Assembly: GCA_018241405.1 (NCBI GenBank)
Contig: JAFEDY010000007.1
Location: forward strand, 123,131 to 187,130
DNA: 64,000 nucleotides
Direction of reading: 5' to 3'
Origin: Pseudomonadota bacterium
Lineage (GTDB): Bacteria > Pseudomonadota > Gammaproteobacteria > Burkholderiales > Burkholderiaceae_C
The notes beneath the pieces were generated by a model, which saw nothing but the letters and a program-made list of their open reading frames with translations, did no database searches and had not been told where the DNA came from. Positions 15,986-25,849 of the stretch are shown in pieces. Made by a program: the position numbers and the translations under genes. Within the stretch, counting starts at the first letter, position 1, and each line of letters begins with the position of its first letter.

Positions 15986-18706
15986 CTATTGCCAGCCCCA
16001 GCGGCGCATATAGATGCCCTTCATGGCCTGCGTCAACGTCATGTAGCCCAGCACGATCAGCGGGAGCAGCGCAAAGTACAGCGGCGGCAGCGCCTGCAGC
16101 TTGAAGTAATGCGCCAGCGGCCCCATGGGCAGGAAAACGCCCACGGCCATGATGAGGCCGGTCATCGCCAGCAGCGGCGTGGCGGCGCGGCTTTGGATGA
16201 AGGGCAGCTTCGGTGTGCGGATCATGTGCACGATCAGGGTCTGCGTGAGCAGGCCCACGACGAACCAGCCCGACTGGAACAGCGTCTGCTGCGCGGGCGT
16301 CTGCGCATCGAACAGGTACCACATCATGGCGAAGGTGGTGATGTCGAACACCGAGCTGATGGGCCCGAAGAACACCATGAAGCGGCCGATGTCGTCAGGC
16401 TGCCAGCGCAGCGGCTGACGCAGCAATTCCTCGTCCACGTTGTCGAACGGAATCGCGGTCTGCGAGATGTCATACAGCAGGTTCTGCACCAGCAGGTGGA
16501 TGGGCAGCATGGGCAGGAAGGGAATGAAGGCCGACGCCACCAGCACCGAGAAGACGTTGCCGAAGTTGGAGCTGGACGTCATCTTGATGTATTTCAGCAT
16601 GTTGGCGAAGGTGCGCCGGCCCTCCAGCACGCCCTGCTCCAGCACCAGCAGGCTTTTTTCCAGCAGGATGATGTCGGCCGCCTCCTTGGCGATGTCCACC
16701 GCGCTGTCCACGGAGATGCCGATGTCGGCCGCGCGCAGCGCCGGCGCATCGTTGATGCCGTCGCCCATGAAGCCCACCACATGGCCGTTGGCCTTGAGCA
16801 GACGCACGATGCGCTCCTTGTGCAGCGGCGTGAGCTTGGCAAACAGGTTGTGGCTCTCCACGGCCCGGGCGAGCTCCTGGTCGCTCATCTGCTCTATGGC
16901 GCCGCCCAGCAGCACGCCCTGCTGCGCCAGGCCCACCTCGCGGCAGATTTTGGCGGCCACCAGCTCGTTGTCGCCGGTCAGCACCTTCACCGTGACGCTG
17001 TGCTCGGCCAGGGCCCTGAGCGCCGCGGCGGTGGAGTCCTTGGGCGGGTCCAGGAAGGCGACGTAGCCGATCAGGGTCAGGGCGCGCTCGTCGGCCAGGC
17101 CGTAGACCTCCTGCGTCGAGGGCCCCTCGCGGGCGGCCACGGCCACCACGCGCAGGCCCTCTTCGTTGAGCCCGGCGGTCACTGCACGAATGCGTTCCAG
17201 CAATGCGGGCGTCAGCGGCTCGACCTCTGCGCCATGGCGCACCTGGGTGCACACGGCCAGCACCTCCTCCACCGCCCCCTTGGTGATGAGCAGGTGGTGC
17301 GCGTCATGCTCGGCCACCACCACCGACATGCGCCGGCGCGTGAAGTCGAATGGAATTTCATCGACCTTGCGGAAGTTCCTGGCCGGCTCCAGTGAGCTGC
17401 TCACCTCGGCGTGCTCCAGCACGGCCACGTCCAGCAGGTTCTTGAGCCCCGTCTGGTAGTAGCTGTTGAGGTAGGCCAGTTCCAGCACATCGTCCGAGTC
17501 CTCGCCCCAGACATCGACATGGCGCGCCAGGAAGATCTTGTCCTGCGTCAGCGTGCCGGTCTTGTCGGTACAGAGGACATCCATGGCGCCGAAGTTCTGG
17601 ATCGCGTCCAGGCGCTTGACGATGACCTTCTTGCGCGACAGGAACACCGCGCCCTTGGCCAGCGTCGAGGTCACGATCATGGGCAGCATCTCAGGCGTCA
17701 GGCCCACGGCGATGGCCAGGGCGAACAGCAGTGCCTCCAGCCAGTTGCCCTTGGCAAATCCGTTGATGAAGAACACCAGCGGCGCCATCACGAACATGAA
17801 GCGGATCAGCAGCCAGCTGACCTTGTTCACGCCGGCCTGGAACGATGTGGGCGCCCGGTCGGTGGCGATGACGCGGCTGGCCAGCGAACCGAAATAGGTG
17901 CCGTTGCCGGTAGCCAGCACCAGGGCCGTGGCCGAGCCGGATACCACGTTGGTGCCCATGAAGACGATGTTGTCCAGCTCCAGCGGATTGTCGGCCTGGG
18001 CATCGCGCAGCGCGGCCGTCTTTTCCACCGGCATGGACTCGCCGGTCATCGCCGCCTGGGCCACGAACAGGTCCTTGGCTGTGAGCACGCGGCAGTCGGC
18101 CGGAATCATGTCGCCGGCCGACAGTGCGATCAGGTCGCCGGGCACCAGCAGCTTGATGGGCAGCTCCAGGCGCTGCGTGCCCTGGCCGCCCTGCAGGCTG
18201 CCGCGCAGCACCGTGGCCGTGTTGCTGACCATGGCCTTGAGCGCGTCGGCGGCCTTGTTGGACTTGGCCTCCTGCCAGAAGCGCAGCAGCGTGGACAGCA
18301 CCACCATGGTGCTGATGACCAGGGCCCCCTTCAGGTCGTGGGTGAGCAGGGAGATGACGGCCAGCAGCGTCAGCAGCAGGTTGAACGGGTTGCGAAAGCT
18401 GTGCCACAGGTGCATCCACCAGGGCAGGGGCTTTTCGTGCTCCACCTCATTGGGGCCCACGCGTTCACGTACCGCATCGGCCTGCGCCTCGCTCAGGCCG
18501 GCCTCGGTGCTGCCGATCTGCTGCAGCAGGGCCGGGGCGTCGGCCTTGGCCGCGGCGATCAGGGCCTTGGACTGCGCCGCCGGCAGTTCGCGGCTGACGC
18601 CGGTGCGGCCCAGGGTCTCCAGCAGGGCCAGGCGGCTGAAATGCCGCACCATGCGGCGCGTGCGCACGAAGCCGACGAAGACCTCTCTCAAAATCCTGTT
18701 ACGCAT
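15986..18706 (-). CDS. mgtA: Magnesium-transporting P-type ATPase
   Basis: 906-aa P-type IIIB ATPase. The phosphorylation motif DKTGTLTQDKI, actuator motif TGESMPVEK and hinge motif GDGINDAPALRAADIGISVDSAVDIAKEAADIILLEKSL are intact. Ten or so membrane helices are expected, with N-terminal helices near PFNLLLTLLAVISLLTH and C-terminal helices from residue ~690. It imports Mg2+ across the inner membrane. The ATG at 18706 has AGGAG eight bases upstream; the frame could start three codons earlier at a GTG. No long Mg-sensing leader fits in the 76-bp gap to the porin. Confidence 0.94.
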   Translation of the reverse strand: MRNRILREVFVGFVRTRRMVRHFSRLALLETLGRTGVSRELPAAQSKALIAAAKADAPALLQQIGSTEAGLSEAQADAVRERVGPNEVEHEKPLPWWMHLWHSFRNPFNLLLTLLAVISLLTHDLKGALVISTMVVLSTLLRFWQEAKSNKAADALKAMVSNTATVLRGSLQGGQGTQRLELPIKLLVPGDLIALSAGDMIPADCRVLTAKDLFVAQAAMTGESMPVEKTAALRDAQADNPLELDNIVFMGTNVVSGSATALVLATGNGTYFGSLASRVIATDRAPTSFQAGVNKVSWLLIRFMFVMAPLVFFINGFAKGNWLEALLFALAIAVGLTPEMLPMIVTSTLAKGAVFLSRKKVIVKRLDAIQNFGAMDVLCTDKTGTLTQDKIFLARHVDVWGEDSDDVLELAYLNSYYQTGLKNLLDVAVLEHAEVSSSLEPARNFRKVDEIPFDFTRRRMSVVVAEHDAHHLLITKGAVEEVLAVCTQVRHGAEVEPLTPALLERIRAVTAGLNEEGLRVVAVAAREGPSTQEVYGLADERALTLIGYVAFLDPPKDSTAAALRALAEHSVTVKVLTGDNELVAAKICREVGLAQQGVLLGGAIEQMSDQELARAVESHNLFAKLTPLHKERIVRLLKANGHVVGFMGDGINDAPALRAADIGISVDSAVDIAKEAADIILLEKSLLVLEQGVLEGRRTFANMLKYIKMTSSSNFGNVFSVLVASAFIPFLPMLPIHLLVQNLLYDISQTAIPFDNVDEELLRQPLRWQPDDIGRFMVFFGPISSVFDITTFAMMWYLFDAQTPAQQTLFQSGWFVVGLLTQTLIVHMIRTPKLPFIQSRAATPLLAMTGLIMAVGVFLPMGPLAHYFKLQALPPLYFALLPLIVLGYMTLTQAMKGIYMRRWGWQ

Positions 18707-18782
18707 TGGCACGCTCCTGAACGCCCTGCTCCGACACGGTCAAGGCGACCATGGAGGTATACCAAAGGCCATGGGGCCAGGG

Positions 18783-20129
18783 TCAAAACTCCGTATGCAG
18801 GCGCGCCGACAGCACGTTGACCGGCCCACGGTCGGCGTTGTACGCGGGGTTGCGTATGTGCTGCCAGTCCAGCGTGATCCAGGCCGCCTTGGCCAGCTGC
18901 AGGTTGTAGAAGGCCTCGTAGATCGTTTCCGGACGGTAGTTCAGGCGGCCGTCGCCGATGAAGAAGCCCATGCCGCCGTCCGCCAGGTAGCTGCGGTGCA
19001 CGCGCGACACGCCGTTGCGTGCCATGGCCAGGCCCAGGCTGTCCTGCCCGCGTCCCCAGGCGGTGCCCCGCACCAGCACGCCGCCCGAGAGCGAACGGTC
19101 GATCTCGGTGAAGGCGTAGATCTCCGTCTTGCCGTCGGCCCAGCTGGCGCGGCCAAACAGCCCCACGTCGTCGGACAGGGCCTGCTCCAGGTTCAGGCCT
19201 GCGCCAACCTTGTCCTGCACGCCGGTGCGCACCGCGTCGATGCTGGGCACCTGGCCCGTGCGTGCCGCCAGGTCCAGCGCGTCCTGATAGCGCGACATGC
19301 GGGCCCGGTTGCGAAAGGCCAGCAGACGCAGCTTGCCCGGCTGTCCGCCCAGGGTGTGGGCGTGCTCCAGCTCGACCTGGTCGCCATAGTGCTGGAAGAT
19401 GCGCAGATCCAGCGACTGCTGGTTTGGCAAGTTTGGCTGGATAAAGCGGCCTGCGCGCAGCACCCAGTCGCCCGCGTACCACTCCCCGGTGATGCCCCAG
19501 GAGTAGCCGCGCGCGTCGGCCGCGTAGTCGTAGGCGCCGTGGGTCATGATCGACCAGTTGAGGAATTGCGTGCGCGGGTCGTGGCTGTAGGCGTTGTTGT
19601 CGAACAGGTCGAGCACCGACAAGTTGCCCGCGGTCAGCACGAAGCGGCGCTGGTCCACGCTGCCGGCGAGCTGGTTGGGCCCCGACTCCACGGCCTCCTG
19701 CCCGCCGCCCAGGCCCCAGGTCTGGCGCAAAAACAGGCGCGCGCGGTAGACCTTTAGCGTGGGACCGGAGGAACGGGCCATCTCCCCATTGGTGAAGCCG
19801 CCCAGGCCCGTCAGGCCAGACAGCGGCACGCCCTGCGCCGCCTCGGGGTTGAAGTACAGCTCGCCACCGCTCCATGGCCGCCAGCCCAGCATGGCCGTGG
19901 CCGTGAACGAATAGCTCAGTTGCTTGTCGGGGCTCAGGCTGTTGCCGCCCGAGTAGGCCGCGGGAAAGGCCCGCTTGTCCTGCCAGACATAGGTGGCCTG
20001 GAACTTGGCGTTCCAATCCTCGGGCACAGGTGTCTCGGCGCGGCCAAGTGCCGGCAGCAGGGCCAGGGCCAGCGCGGCCAGGCCTTGGAGGGGCGCCAGA
20101 CGGCGCGATGGGATGAAAGCGAAACGCAT
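18783..20129 (-). CDS. Carbohydrate-selective porin, OprB family
   Basis: 448-aa outer-membrane protein. Signal peptide at residues ~1-31 (LAALALALLPALGRA-ET). The rest is rich in alternating aromatic/polar strands, with TGEWYAGDWVLRAGRFIQP and a C-terminal phenylalanine (LHTEF) for BAM recognition. Matches the OprB-type porin family in size and in the PETIYEAFYNLQLAKAAWITLDWQHIRNPAYN signature. It probably passes sugars or related small solutes. Confidence 0.85.
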   Translation of the reverse strand: MRFAFIPSRRLAPLQGLAALALALLPALGRAETPVPEDWNAKFQATYVWQDKRAFPAAYSGGNSLSPDKQLSYSFTATAMLGWRPWSGGELYFNPEAAQGVPLSGLTGLGGFTNGEMARSSGPTLKVYRARLFLRQTWGLGGGQEAVESGPNQLAGSVDQRRFVLTAGNLSVLDLFDNNAYSHDPRTQFLNWSIMTHGAYDYAADARGYSWGITGEWYAGDWVLRAGRFIQPNLPNQQSLDLRIFQHYGDQVELEHAHTLGGQPGKLRLLAFRNRARMSRYQDALDLAARTGQVPSIDAVRTGVQDKVGAGLNLEQALSDDVGLFGRASWADGKTEIYAFTEIDRSLSGGVLVRGTAWGRGQDSLGLAMARNGVSRVHRSYLADGGMGFFIGDGRLNYRPETIYEAFYNLQLAKAAWITLDWQHIRNPAYNADRGPVNVLSARLHTEF

Positions 20130-20412
20130 GCGAGTTCCCTGGCCGCGCAGTGATCATGCGCGGCGGCAATGCTGCCACTACGGCGTGGCTTTTTTATTAA
20201 AAATCACGAGGGAAGCCGCCGATGCGGCGGTCCAAGACCGGCCGCAGGGCGTTGCTGCCCGCCAGGTCGGCAAGGCAGCGGCGCCATGGGAAGCGTGCGA
20301 TTACCTTGCCTGTGCTTGGCCGACGCAGGGTCGACGACTGGGGTTGTCCACAGGAGGGGCTCCGAAGTTGAAACGGGCGCGATTCTATGCGCAAAGGCCC
20401 GGGGACCCTGGA

Positions 20413-21591
20413 CTATGCCTGGGCAAAGCGCAGCGTGAAGCGCGTGCCGCCGCGCTCGGACCTGTCGCACTGCACCGTGCCGCCCTGGGCCTCGGTGAGG
20501 GCGCGCACGATGGACAGGCCCAGGCCCGAGCCCTCGCGCCGGCGCTTGCCCGGCGCCTGGGCAAAACGCTGGAAGGGCTGCGCGCGCACCTCGGCGGGCA
20601 GGCCGGGGCCGGCGTCGCTGATGCACAGCAGCACCCAGGTGCGGCCGTCTTGCGTCTCCTCGGCGCAAATCTCCACGCCCAGCCAGCCGCCCTGGGCCGC
20701 GTGGCGTATGGCGTTGCCCACCAGGTTGGAGATGATCTGGCGCATGCGGTCGCGGTCGGCGCGGATGTCGGCCAGCCCCTCCTCCAGCGGCAGCCGCAGG
20801 TCCACCGACATGGCGGCTTCCTGCAGCTGCGGGCGCAGCTGCTGCAGCGTTTCGCCGGTCAGGGCATTGAGGTCCAGGCGCTGCAGGTGCAGCGACAGCT
20901 GGCCCGCATCGGCCATGGACAGGGTGTGCAGGTCCGCCACCATGCGCCCCAGGTGCTCCACCTGGGCCAGCAGGGTCTGGAACTCGTGCGCATCGGCGGC
21001 GATCACGCCGTCGCACAGCGCGCGCAGCCGCGCCTGCAGCACGGCCAGCGGCGTGCGCAGCTCGTGCGAGATCGAGGCCGCCGTGGCGCGCCGCTCGTCC
21101 TCCAGCGTCTGCACGGAGTCGATCATGTGGTTGAAGGCGCCGATCATCTCGATCATCTCCCCATGGGTCTTGCCCGCCACGGCGCGCGCGCTGTAGTCGC
21201 CATCGCCCACGCGCTGGGCCACCTCAACCATGGAAGTCAACGGCCGCGTGATGCGCCGCGACACCCAGAACCCCACGCCCAGGCCAAACGGCAGGCACAG
21301 CACCAGGCCTATGCCCAGCGACCAGCGTTCGCCGAACAGCAGGTCATCGTTGCCGTACTGGCTGTAGATCTGCCGCACGCGGGGGCTGTTGTCCTGGGCG
21401 CTGGCGCGCAGCTCGTCGAGTTCCTCGCGCACGGCCAGGGGCAGGCCGTTATAGAAGTCGCGGTACTGCAGCTCGGAAAACAGCAGCATGGACGCCGCCA
21501 TGAGCGCGATGGAGCCCAGCGATGCGGCGGCGATCCACAGACCAAAGCGCACCCAGATGCGGTTGAGCAGCCGCGTCATGCCGCTGGCCAT
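20413..21591 (-). CDS. Sensor histidine kinase (BaeS/EnvZ-like)
   Basis: 392 aa. TM1 near residues 10-33, a ~60-residue periplasmic segment, TM2 near 85-105, then HAMP (VSRRITRPLTSMVEVAQRVGDGDYSARA). The H-box is SISHELRTPLAVLQARL, the N-box NLVGNAIRHAAQGG, and the G-boxes DAGPGLPAEV and GSGLGLSIVRALTEAQGG. Its start overlaps the end of the response-regulator gene by 16 bp. Being divergent from the 22.5-30.6 kb operon makes that operon a likely target. Confidence 0.93.
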   Translation of the reverse strand: MASGMTRLLNRIWVRFGLWIAAASLGSIALMAASMLLFSELQYRDFYNGLPLAVREELDELRASAQDNSPRVRQIYSQYGNDDLLFGERWSLGIGLVLCLPFGLGVGFWVSRRITRPLTSMVEVAQRVGDGDYSARAVAGKTHGEMIEMIGAFNHMIDSVQTLEDERRATAASISHELRTPLAVLQARLRALCDGVIAADAHEFQTLLAQVEHLGRMVADLHTLSMADAGQLSLHLQRLDLNALTGETLQQLRPQLQEAAMSVDLRLPLEEGLADIRADRDRMRQIISNLVGNAIRHAAQGGWLGVEICAEETQDGRTWVLLCISDAGPGLPAEVRAQPFQRFAQAPGKRRREGSGLGLSIVRALTEAQGGTVQCDRSERGGTRFTLRFAQA

Positions 21592-22298
21592 AGCCGGTAG
21601 CCGATGCCGCGCACGGTCTCTATCAGGCCATCCTGCCCGGCCAGCTGCAGCTTGCGCCGCAGTTTGGACATGTGCGAGTCGATGACACGCTCCAGCGCCT
21701 CACTCTCGGGCAGGCATTGCTCGATCAGGTAGCCGCGCGAGAAGCAGCGCCGCGGCTGCGCCGCCAGGCAGCTCAGCAGGCGAAACTCGGTCAGCGTGAG
21801 CGGCAGCGGCTGCGCCTGGCCGTGCGCGTCGTAGACGCAGGCGCTGTGGGCGCTGGCGTCGACCTCGATGGCGCCCACGCGTATCGGCGCGGGCGCACTG
21901 TTGGCACGCAGCTGCGTGCGCCGCAGCACGGCACGCACACGCGCCACCACCTCGGGTGGGTTGAAGGGCTTGACCACATAGTCGTCCGCGCCCAGGCGCA
22001 GCGCCAGCAGCTTGTCCACGTCGTCGGCCAGCGCCGTGACCATGATCACAGGCGTCTGGCCCGCGTCGCGCAGGCTGCGCAGCACGTCGATGCCGTCCAC
22101 CTCGGGCAGGTGGATGTCCAGCAGCACCAGGTCCGGGCGCAGCTGCTGCGCCAGCTGCAGGGCTTCGCGGCCGTCCGCCGCGGTGCGCGCGCGCAGGCCG
22201 TCGCGCTCCAGGTAGGCGCAGAGAATGCTGGCGATGGCCGGCTCGTCCTCGACGACGAGCACGAGCGGGGTGACGGCGCTGGGGGCGGATACGGACAT
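21576..22298 (-). CDS. OmpR/PhoB-family response regulator
   Basis: 240 aa. The receiver domain has the acidic pair VVEDEPA, phospho-acceptor Asp in LVLLDIHLPEVDG, and Lys in DDYVVKPFNPPEV. A C-terminal winged-helix domain follows (LTLTEFRLLSCLAAQPRRCFSRGYLI ... VIDSHMSKLRRKL). The start is ATG 22298. Partner of the kinase that follows with a 16-bp overlap. The upstream 211 bp shared with the divergent efflux operon contains palindromes that may be its sites. Confidence 0.93.
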   Translation of the reverse strand: MSVSAPSAVTPLVLVVEDEPAIASILCAYLERDGLRARTAADGREALQLAQQLRPDLVLLDIHLPEVDGIDVLRSLRDAGQTPVIMVTALADDVDKLLALRLGADDYVVKPFNPPEVVARVRAVLRRTQLRANSAPAPIRVGAIEVDASAHSACVYDAHGQAQPLPLTLTEFRLLSCLAAQPRRCFSRGYLIEQCLPESEALERVIDSHMSKLRRKLQLAGQDGLIETVRGIGYRLWPAA

Positions 22299-22421
22299 GC
22301 TGAAGGGGGCGCTGAGACGGAAGGGTACGCGACCGATGCAGTCACGCGGGCGGAAATTATGGAACCAGGCGCGGCCTCCATAAATTCTCCACATTGCCTG
22401 CACCGATACGTCACCTTAGGG

Positions 22422-22456
22422 TATTGCAATATCACTATCGGAACGTAGTCTCCGAT
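22422..22456. promoter_or_regulatory. Palindromes in the divergent spacer between response regulator and export operon
   Basis: Two dyads sit side by side: TATTGCAATA (22422-22431) and ATCGGA-N8-TCCGAT (22437-22456). They lie in an AT-richer patch 54-88 bp before the first gene of the rightward operon. Placement fits operator sites, but no consensus is known to me. Confidence 0.4.
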
Positions 22457-22509
22457 CGTTACTTGCTCCTTCCGTGCTGCCCTGGCCCTGCGCCCGGTGC
22501 GGCCCCTGC

Positions 22510-23967
22510 ATGCGCCACCCTGACACCTACCACCTCCGCGTGAAATCCATTGCCGCCGTGCGCCTGGCCGGCCTGTGCACGGCCGCCGGGCTGGCTGGCT
22601 GCGCCGCCCCCGTGGCGGTCACGCTCGACCGCTCCACGCCCGCGCACTGGACGCAGGCCGCGCCGGCGGCTGCCCCCGGCGCGGCGCCCGTGGACATGCG
22701 CGCCTGGTGGAAGCCCTGGGGCGACGCGCGCCTCGATGCCCTGGTGGACGAGGCGCTGGCGCACAACCTCGACGTCGCCCAGGCCGTGGCGCGGCTGCGC
22801 CGCCAGCGCCTGCTGTCGGGCACGGCGGCCAGCGCCTACCGGCCCGTCGTCACGGCCGGCACGCGCACGCTGCAGGACATCTCGGCCACCGATTCGTACT
22901 TCCAGGCCAGCATCGACATGGTCTGGGATCTGGGCCTGTTCGGCGCCTCCGAGTCCGGTGCGCGCGTCGCCCGCGCCGAGCTGCTCGATGCCGGCGCGCG
23001 CCTGCAGGCCGCGCGCGTGGCGCTTGTGGCCGACGTGGTGCACCGCTACCTCGACATCCGCCTGGCCCAGCGCCAGCGTGCCCTGCTGGCCGACATGGCG
23101 CGGCTGGACGCACGCGCGCAGCAACTGGCCGAGGTGCGCCGCCAGCAACGCCTGGGCTCGCAGGACGAGCTGCGCCAGCTGCAGGCCCAGGCGCAGAACG
23201 GCGCCGCAGCCGCCGCGCAGCTCGCCGAAACCCAGGCGCGCGCCGCGCACGGCCTGGCGCTGCTGCTGGGGCGCGACCGGCCCGACCCCGCCTGGCTGCA
23301 GGACGACGCCGGCGCCGCCCTGCCCGAAATCGATGGCTTGGCGCTGGGCGAGCTGCCGGCGCAGCTGCTGCGCTCGCGCCCCGACATCCAGATCGCCGAG
23401 GCGCAGGTGGAGCAGAGCGCGGCCGAGGCCGGCCTGGCGCGCGCGGCCCTGTACCCGCGCTTTCAGCTCGCGGGCTCGCTGCTGTACTCGTACAACCTGA
23501 CGCAGAACTTCCGCACCCGCTCGGACAACCTGCCGCTGCTGGGCCCGCTGATCGACGTGCCGCTGTTCGACTGGGGGCGCCGGCGCGCCCAGGCCAATGC
23601 CGGCGAAGAGGCGCTGCAGGGCACCCTCCTGGCCTACCGCCAGAGCGTGCTCGAAGGCGTGGCCGAGGTCGAGGGATCGCTGGCCGCGCTGTCAGCCCAG
23701 GGCGCGCGCGCGCAGGCCTTGGCCGGCGCCCAGGAGCCGCTGCGCCAGCGCAACGCGGCCCAGGCCGCGCGCCAGCGCCTGGGTCTGGGCAGCGAATGGT
23801 CGGCCCTGCCCGATCAACGTGCGCTGCTGCGTGCGCAGGGCGAGCTGGCCACGGCGCGCGCGGCGCGGGCGCTGGCCTATGTGTCGCTCTACAAGGCCCT
23901 GGGCGGCGCGCCGCTGGCGCCCGAGGCCGGTGCGATGGATGCCGCAGCGGCCGGGGGCGCCTCGTGA
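22510..23967 (+). CDS. Outer-membrane efflux lipoprotein (TolC/NodT family)
   Basis: 485 aa from ATG 22510 (a GTG at 22540 would give a cleaner signal peptide). The lipobox LAGC follows a short hydrophobic stretch (VRLAGLCTAAGLAGCAAP). Two OEP repeats follow, each of long Ala/Arg/Gln-rich coiled helices; the NodT signature GELPAQLLRSRPDIQIAEAQVEQSAAE is clear. It forms the outer-membrane duct of a tripartite exporter. The next gene, an ABC permease, starts at a GTG overlapping this stop codon (GTGA), which shows tight coupling. Confidence 0.9.
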   Translation: MRHPDTYHLRVKSIAAVRLAGLCTAAGLAGCAAPVAVTLDRSTPAHWTQAAPAAAPGAAPVDMRAWWKPWGDARLDALVDEALAHNLDVAQAVARLRRQRLLSGTAASAYRPVVTAGTRTLQDISATDSYFQASIDMVWDLGLFGASESGARVARAELLDAGARLQAARVALVADVVHRYLDIRLAQRQRALLADMARLDARAQQLAEVRRQQRLGSQDELRQLQAQAQNGAAAAAQLAETQARAAHGLALLLGRDRPDPAWLQDDAGAALPEIDGLALGELPAQLLRSRPDIQIAEAQVEQSAAEAGLARAALYPRFQLAGSLLYSYNLTQNFRTRSDNLPLLGPLIDVPLFDWGRRRAQANAGEEALQGTLLAYRQSVLEGVAEVEGSLAALSAQGARAQALAGAQEPLRQRNAAQAARQRLGLGSEWSALPDQRALLRAQGELATARAARALAYVSLYKALGGAPLAPEAGAMDAAAAGGAS

Positions 23968-25109
23968 TCGCGCTGGCGCGCAAGACCCTGGTCTACGAGT
24001 GGCGCCGCTTCGTGCCCAGCGTCTTCGCCGTGGGCTTCGCCGGCGTGCTGCTGGCCATGCAGGCGGCGCTGGTGCTGGGCATCTTCGGCTCTGCGGCGCT
24101 GTACGTCACGGCCTCGGGCGCCGACTTGTGGGTAGGCTTTCCGGGCACGCAGAGCGTGAACTTCGGCCGCGCCATAGGCGCCGACGTGGAGATGCGCCTG
24201 CGCATGGACCCGGACATCACGGCCGTCGAGCCCTACCAGTGGGTGGACGGCGACTGGCGCACCTCGGCCGCGGACGCGGGCGGCGGCGGCGTGTCCATCT
24301 ACCTTTCGGGCATTCGCACTGGCGTCGGTTCCATGATGTTCTCGCGCGCCCTGAGCGGCTGGCAGCGCGAGCGCCTGCGCGAGCCCGGCGCCGTGATCGT
24401 GGACCGGGCCGACCTGTCCAGCCTGGGCACGCGCGAGGGCGGCCAGGCCTGGATCAACGGCCACCGCGTGCAGGTGGTGGCCGTGGTGGACGGCCTGCGC
24501 GGCCTGGGTGGGGCCAACGTGCTGGCCTCGCTGGAGACGGCGCGCGAGATCGCGGGCACGGCGGCCCAGGCGGGGCCCACCTATTTCGTGGCGGCGGTGC
24601 GCACAGGCGTCGATCCGCAGGCCGTGCGCCAGCGCCTGCAGGCGCCGCGGCCTGGCGGTTTCGGCCCCTATGAGGTGTGGACGGCGCAGGAGTTCGCCCA
24701 CCGCTCGCAGCTTTACTGGATGCTGGATACGGGCGCAGGCGCGGGCGTGCTGTTCATGGCCATCGTGGTGTGCATCGTCGGCGCTGTCGTCACCAGCCAG
24801 TCGCTGCGCACGGTGGTCGTGGGCTCGGCGCGCGAATACGCCACGCTCAACGCCCTGGGCGTGAGCCGCGCGGCCCTGGGCCGGGTGGTGGTCGAGCAGT
24901 CCTTCTGGATCGGCCTGTCGGGCTTTGTGCTTGCGGCCCTGGCCAGCGCCGCCCTGCTGGGCCTGGCCGCCGCCTATCGCGTGCCCGTGTCCCTGAACGT
25001 GGCCGCCGTGGCGGCGTGCGCCGTGCTGGTGGCGCTGCTGTCGCTGCTGTCGGGCCTGGGCGCCGTGCGCAGCGTGCTGCGCGCCGATCCGGCGGCCCTG
25101 CTGCGTTGA
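23964..25109 (+). CDS. ABC exporter permease, FtsX/DevC-like
   Basis: 381 aa. One TM near the N terminus (VFAVGFAGVLLAMQAALVLGIF), a ~220-residue periplasmic domain, then three TMs at the C terminus (LFMAIVVCIVGAVVTSQSL, FWIGLSGFVLAALASAALLG, AVLVALLSLLSGLGAVRS). That layout is typical of MacB/DevC type-VII ABC permeases, which extract substrate from the inner-membrane periplasmic side rather than the cytoplasm. DevC homologues in cyanobacteria export glycolipids. GTG start overlapping the upstream stop. Confidence 0.88.
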   Translation: MIALARKTLVYEWRRFVPSVFAVGFAGVLLAMQAALVLGIFGSAALYVTASGADLWVGFPGTQSVNFGRAIGADVEMRLRMDPDITAVEPYQWVDGDWRTSAADAGGGGVSIYLSGIRTGVGSMMFSRALSGWQRERLREPGAVIVDRADLSSLGTREGGQAWINGHRVQVVAVVDGLRGLGGANVLASLETAREIAGTAAQAGPTYFVAAVRTGVDPQAVRQRLQAPRPGGFGPYEVWTAQEFAHRSQLYWMLDTGAGAGVLFMAIVVCIVGAVVTSQSLRTVVVGSAREYATLNALGVSRAALGRVVVEQSFWIGLSGFVLAALASAALLGLAAAYRVPVSLNVAAVAACAVLVALLSLLSGLGAVRSVLRADPAALLR

Positions 25110-25114
25110 ATGCC

Positions 25115-25849
25115 ATGACCGCGCGCATGCCCGACACCAACCCCGGCCAGCCCAGCCTGCAGGCCGTGCGCCTGTCCAAGTCCTTCCTGTCGGGCCATGT
25201 GCGCGTGCAGGTGCTGCAGGGCCTGTCGATTGCGCTGTATCCGGGCGAGCTGAGCCTGATCTCCGGCCCCTCGGGCTGCGGCAAGAGCACGCTGCTGTCG
25301 TTGCTGTCGGGTCTGCAGCACCCCGACGAGGGCCAGGCCATGGCGCTGGGTGAAGACCTGGGCGCCATGGGCACGCGCGCGTTGGAGCATTTTCGGTTGC
25401 GCCATACGGGCTTCGTGTTCCAGGGCTTCAACCTGTTTCCCGCGCTCACGGCGCTGGAGCAGGTGCAGCTGCCGCTGGGCTACATGGGCCTCAACAGCGC
25501 CGCGAGCCTGCGCCGCGCCGAGCAGGCGCTGGATGAGGTGGGCATGAGCCATCGCAGCCACATGCGGCCGGCCGAGCTATCGGGCGGCGAGCGTCAGCGC
25601 GTAGCCATTGCCCGCGCCATGGCCAAGGAGCCGCAGCTGCTGTTCGCCGACGAGCCCACGAGTGCGCTGGACGCCGAGAGCGGCCAGCGCGTGATCGACA
25701 TCCTGCATCGCGCGGCGCGCGCGCATGGCACGACGGTGCTGTGCGTCAGCCACGACCCGCGCCTGGTGCGCCATGCCGACCGCGTGCTGGGCATGGAGGA
25801 CGGCGCCATCCGCAACGACTGGCGCCCCAACACGGTACACCAAGAATGA
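25115..25849 (+). CDS. ABC exporter ATP-binding protein (LolD/MacB/DevA type)
   Basis: 244 aa. Walker A GPSGCGKST (~residue 52), Q-loop FVFQGFNLFPALTALEQV, signature LSGGERQRVAIARAMA, Walker B LLFADEPTSALD and the switch His (CVSHDPRLV). Energises the permease encoded upstream, whose stop is 5 bp away. The ATG of the next gene overlaps this stop (ATGA). Confidence 0.94.
   Translation: MTARMPDTNPGQPSLQAVRLSKSFLSGHVRVQVLQGLSIALYPGELSLISGPSGCGKSTLLSLLSGLQHPDEGQAMALGEDLGAMGTRALEHFRLRHTGFVFQGFNLFPALTALEQVQLPLGYMGLNSAASLRRAEQALDEVGMSHRSHMRPAELSGGERQRVAIARAMAKEPQLLFADEPTSALDAESGQRVIDILHRAARAHGTTVLCVSHDPRLVRHADRVLGMEDGAIRNDWRPNTVHQE

Noticed and set aside
20173..20196. Terminator-like hairpin GCCAC-N6-GTGGC with T6 on the plus strand upstream of the porin
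   Set aside because: No plus-strand gene ends here and the stem is only 5 bp; left unannotated.
22575..23963. Long N-terminal extension of the DevC-like permease
   Set aside because: Shadow of the outer-membrane channel gene; the GTG at 23964 overlapping its stop is the natural start.
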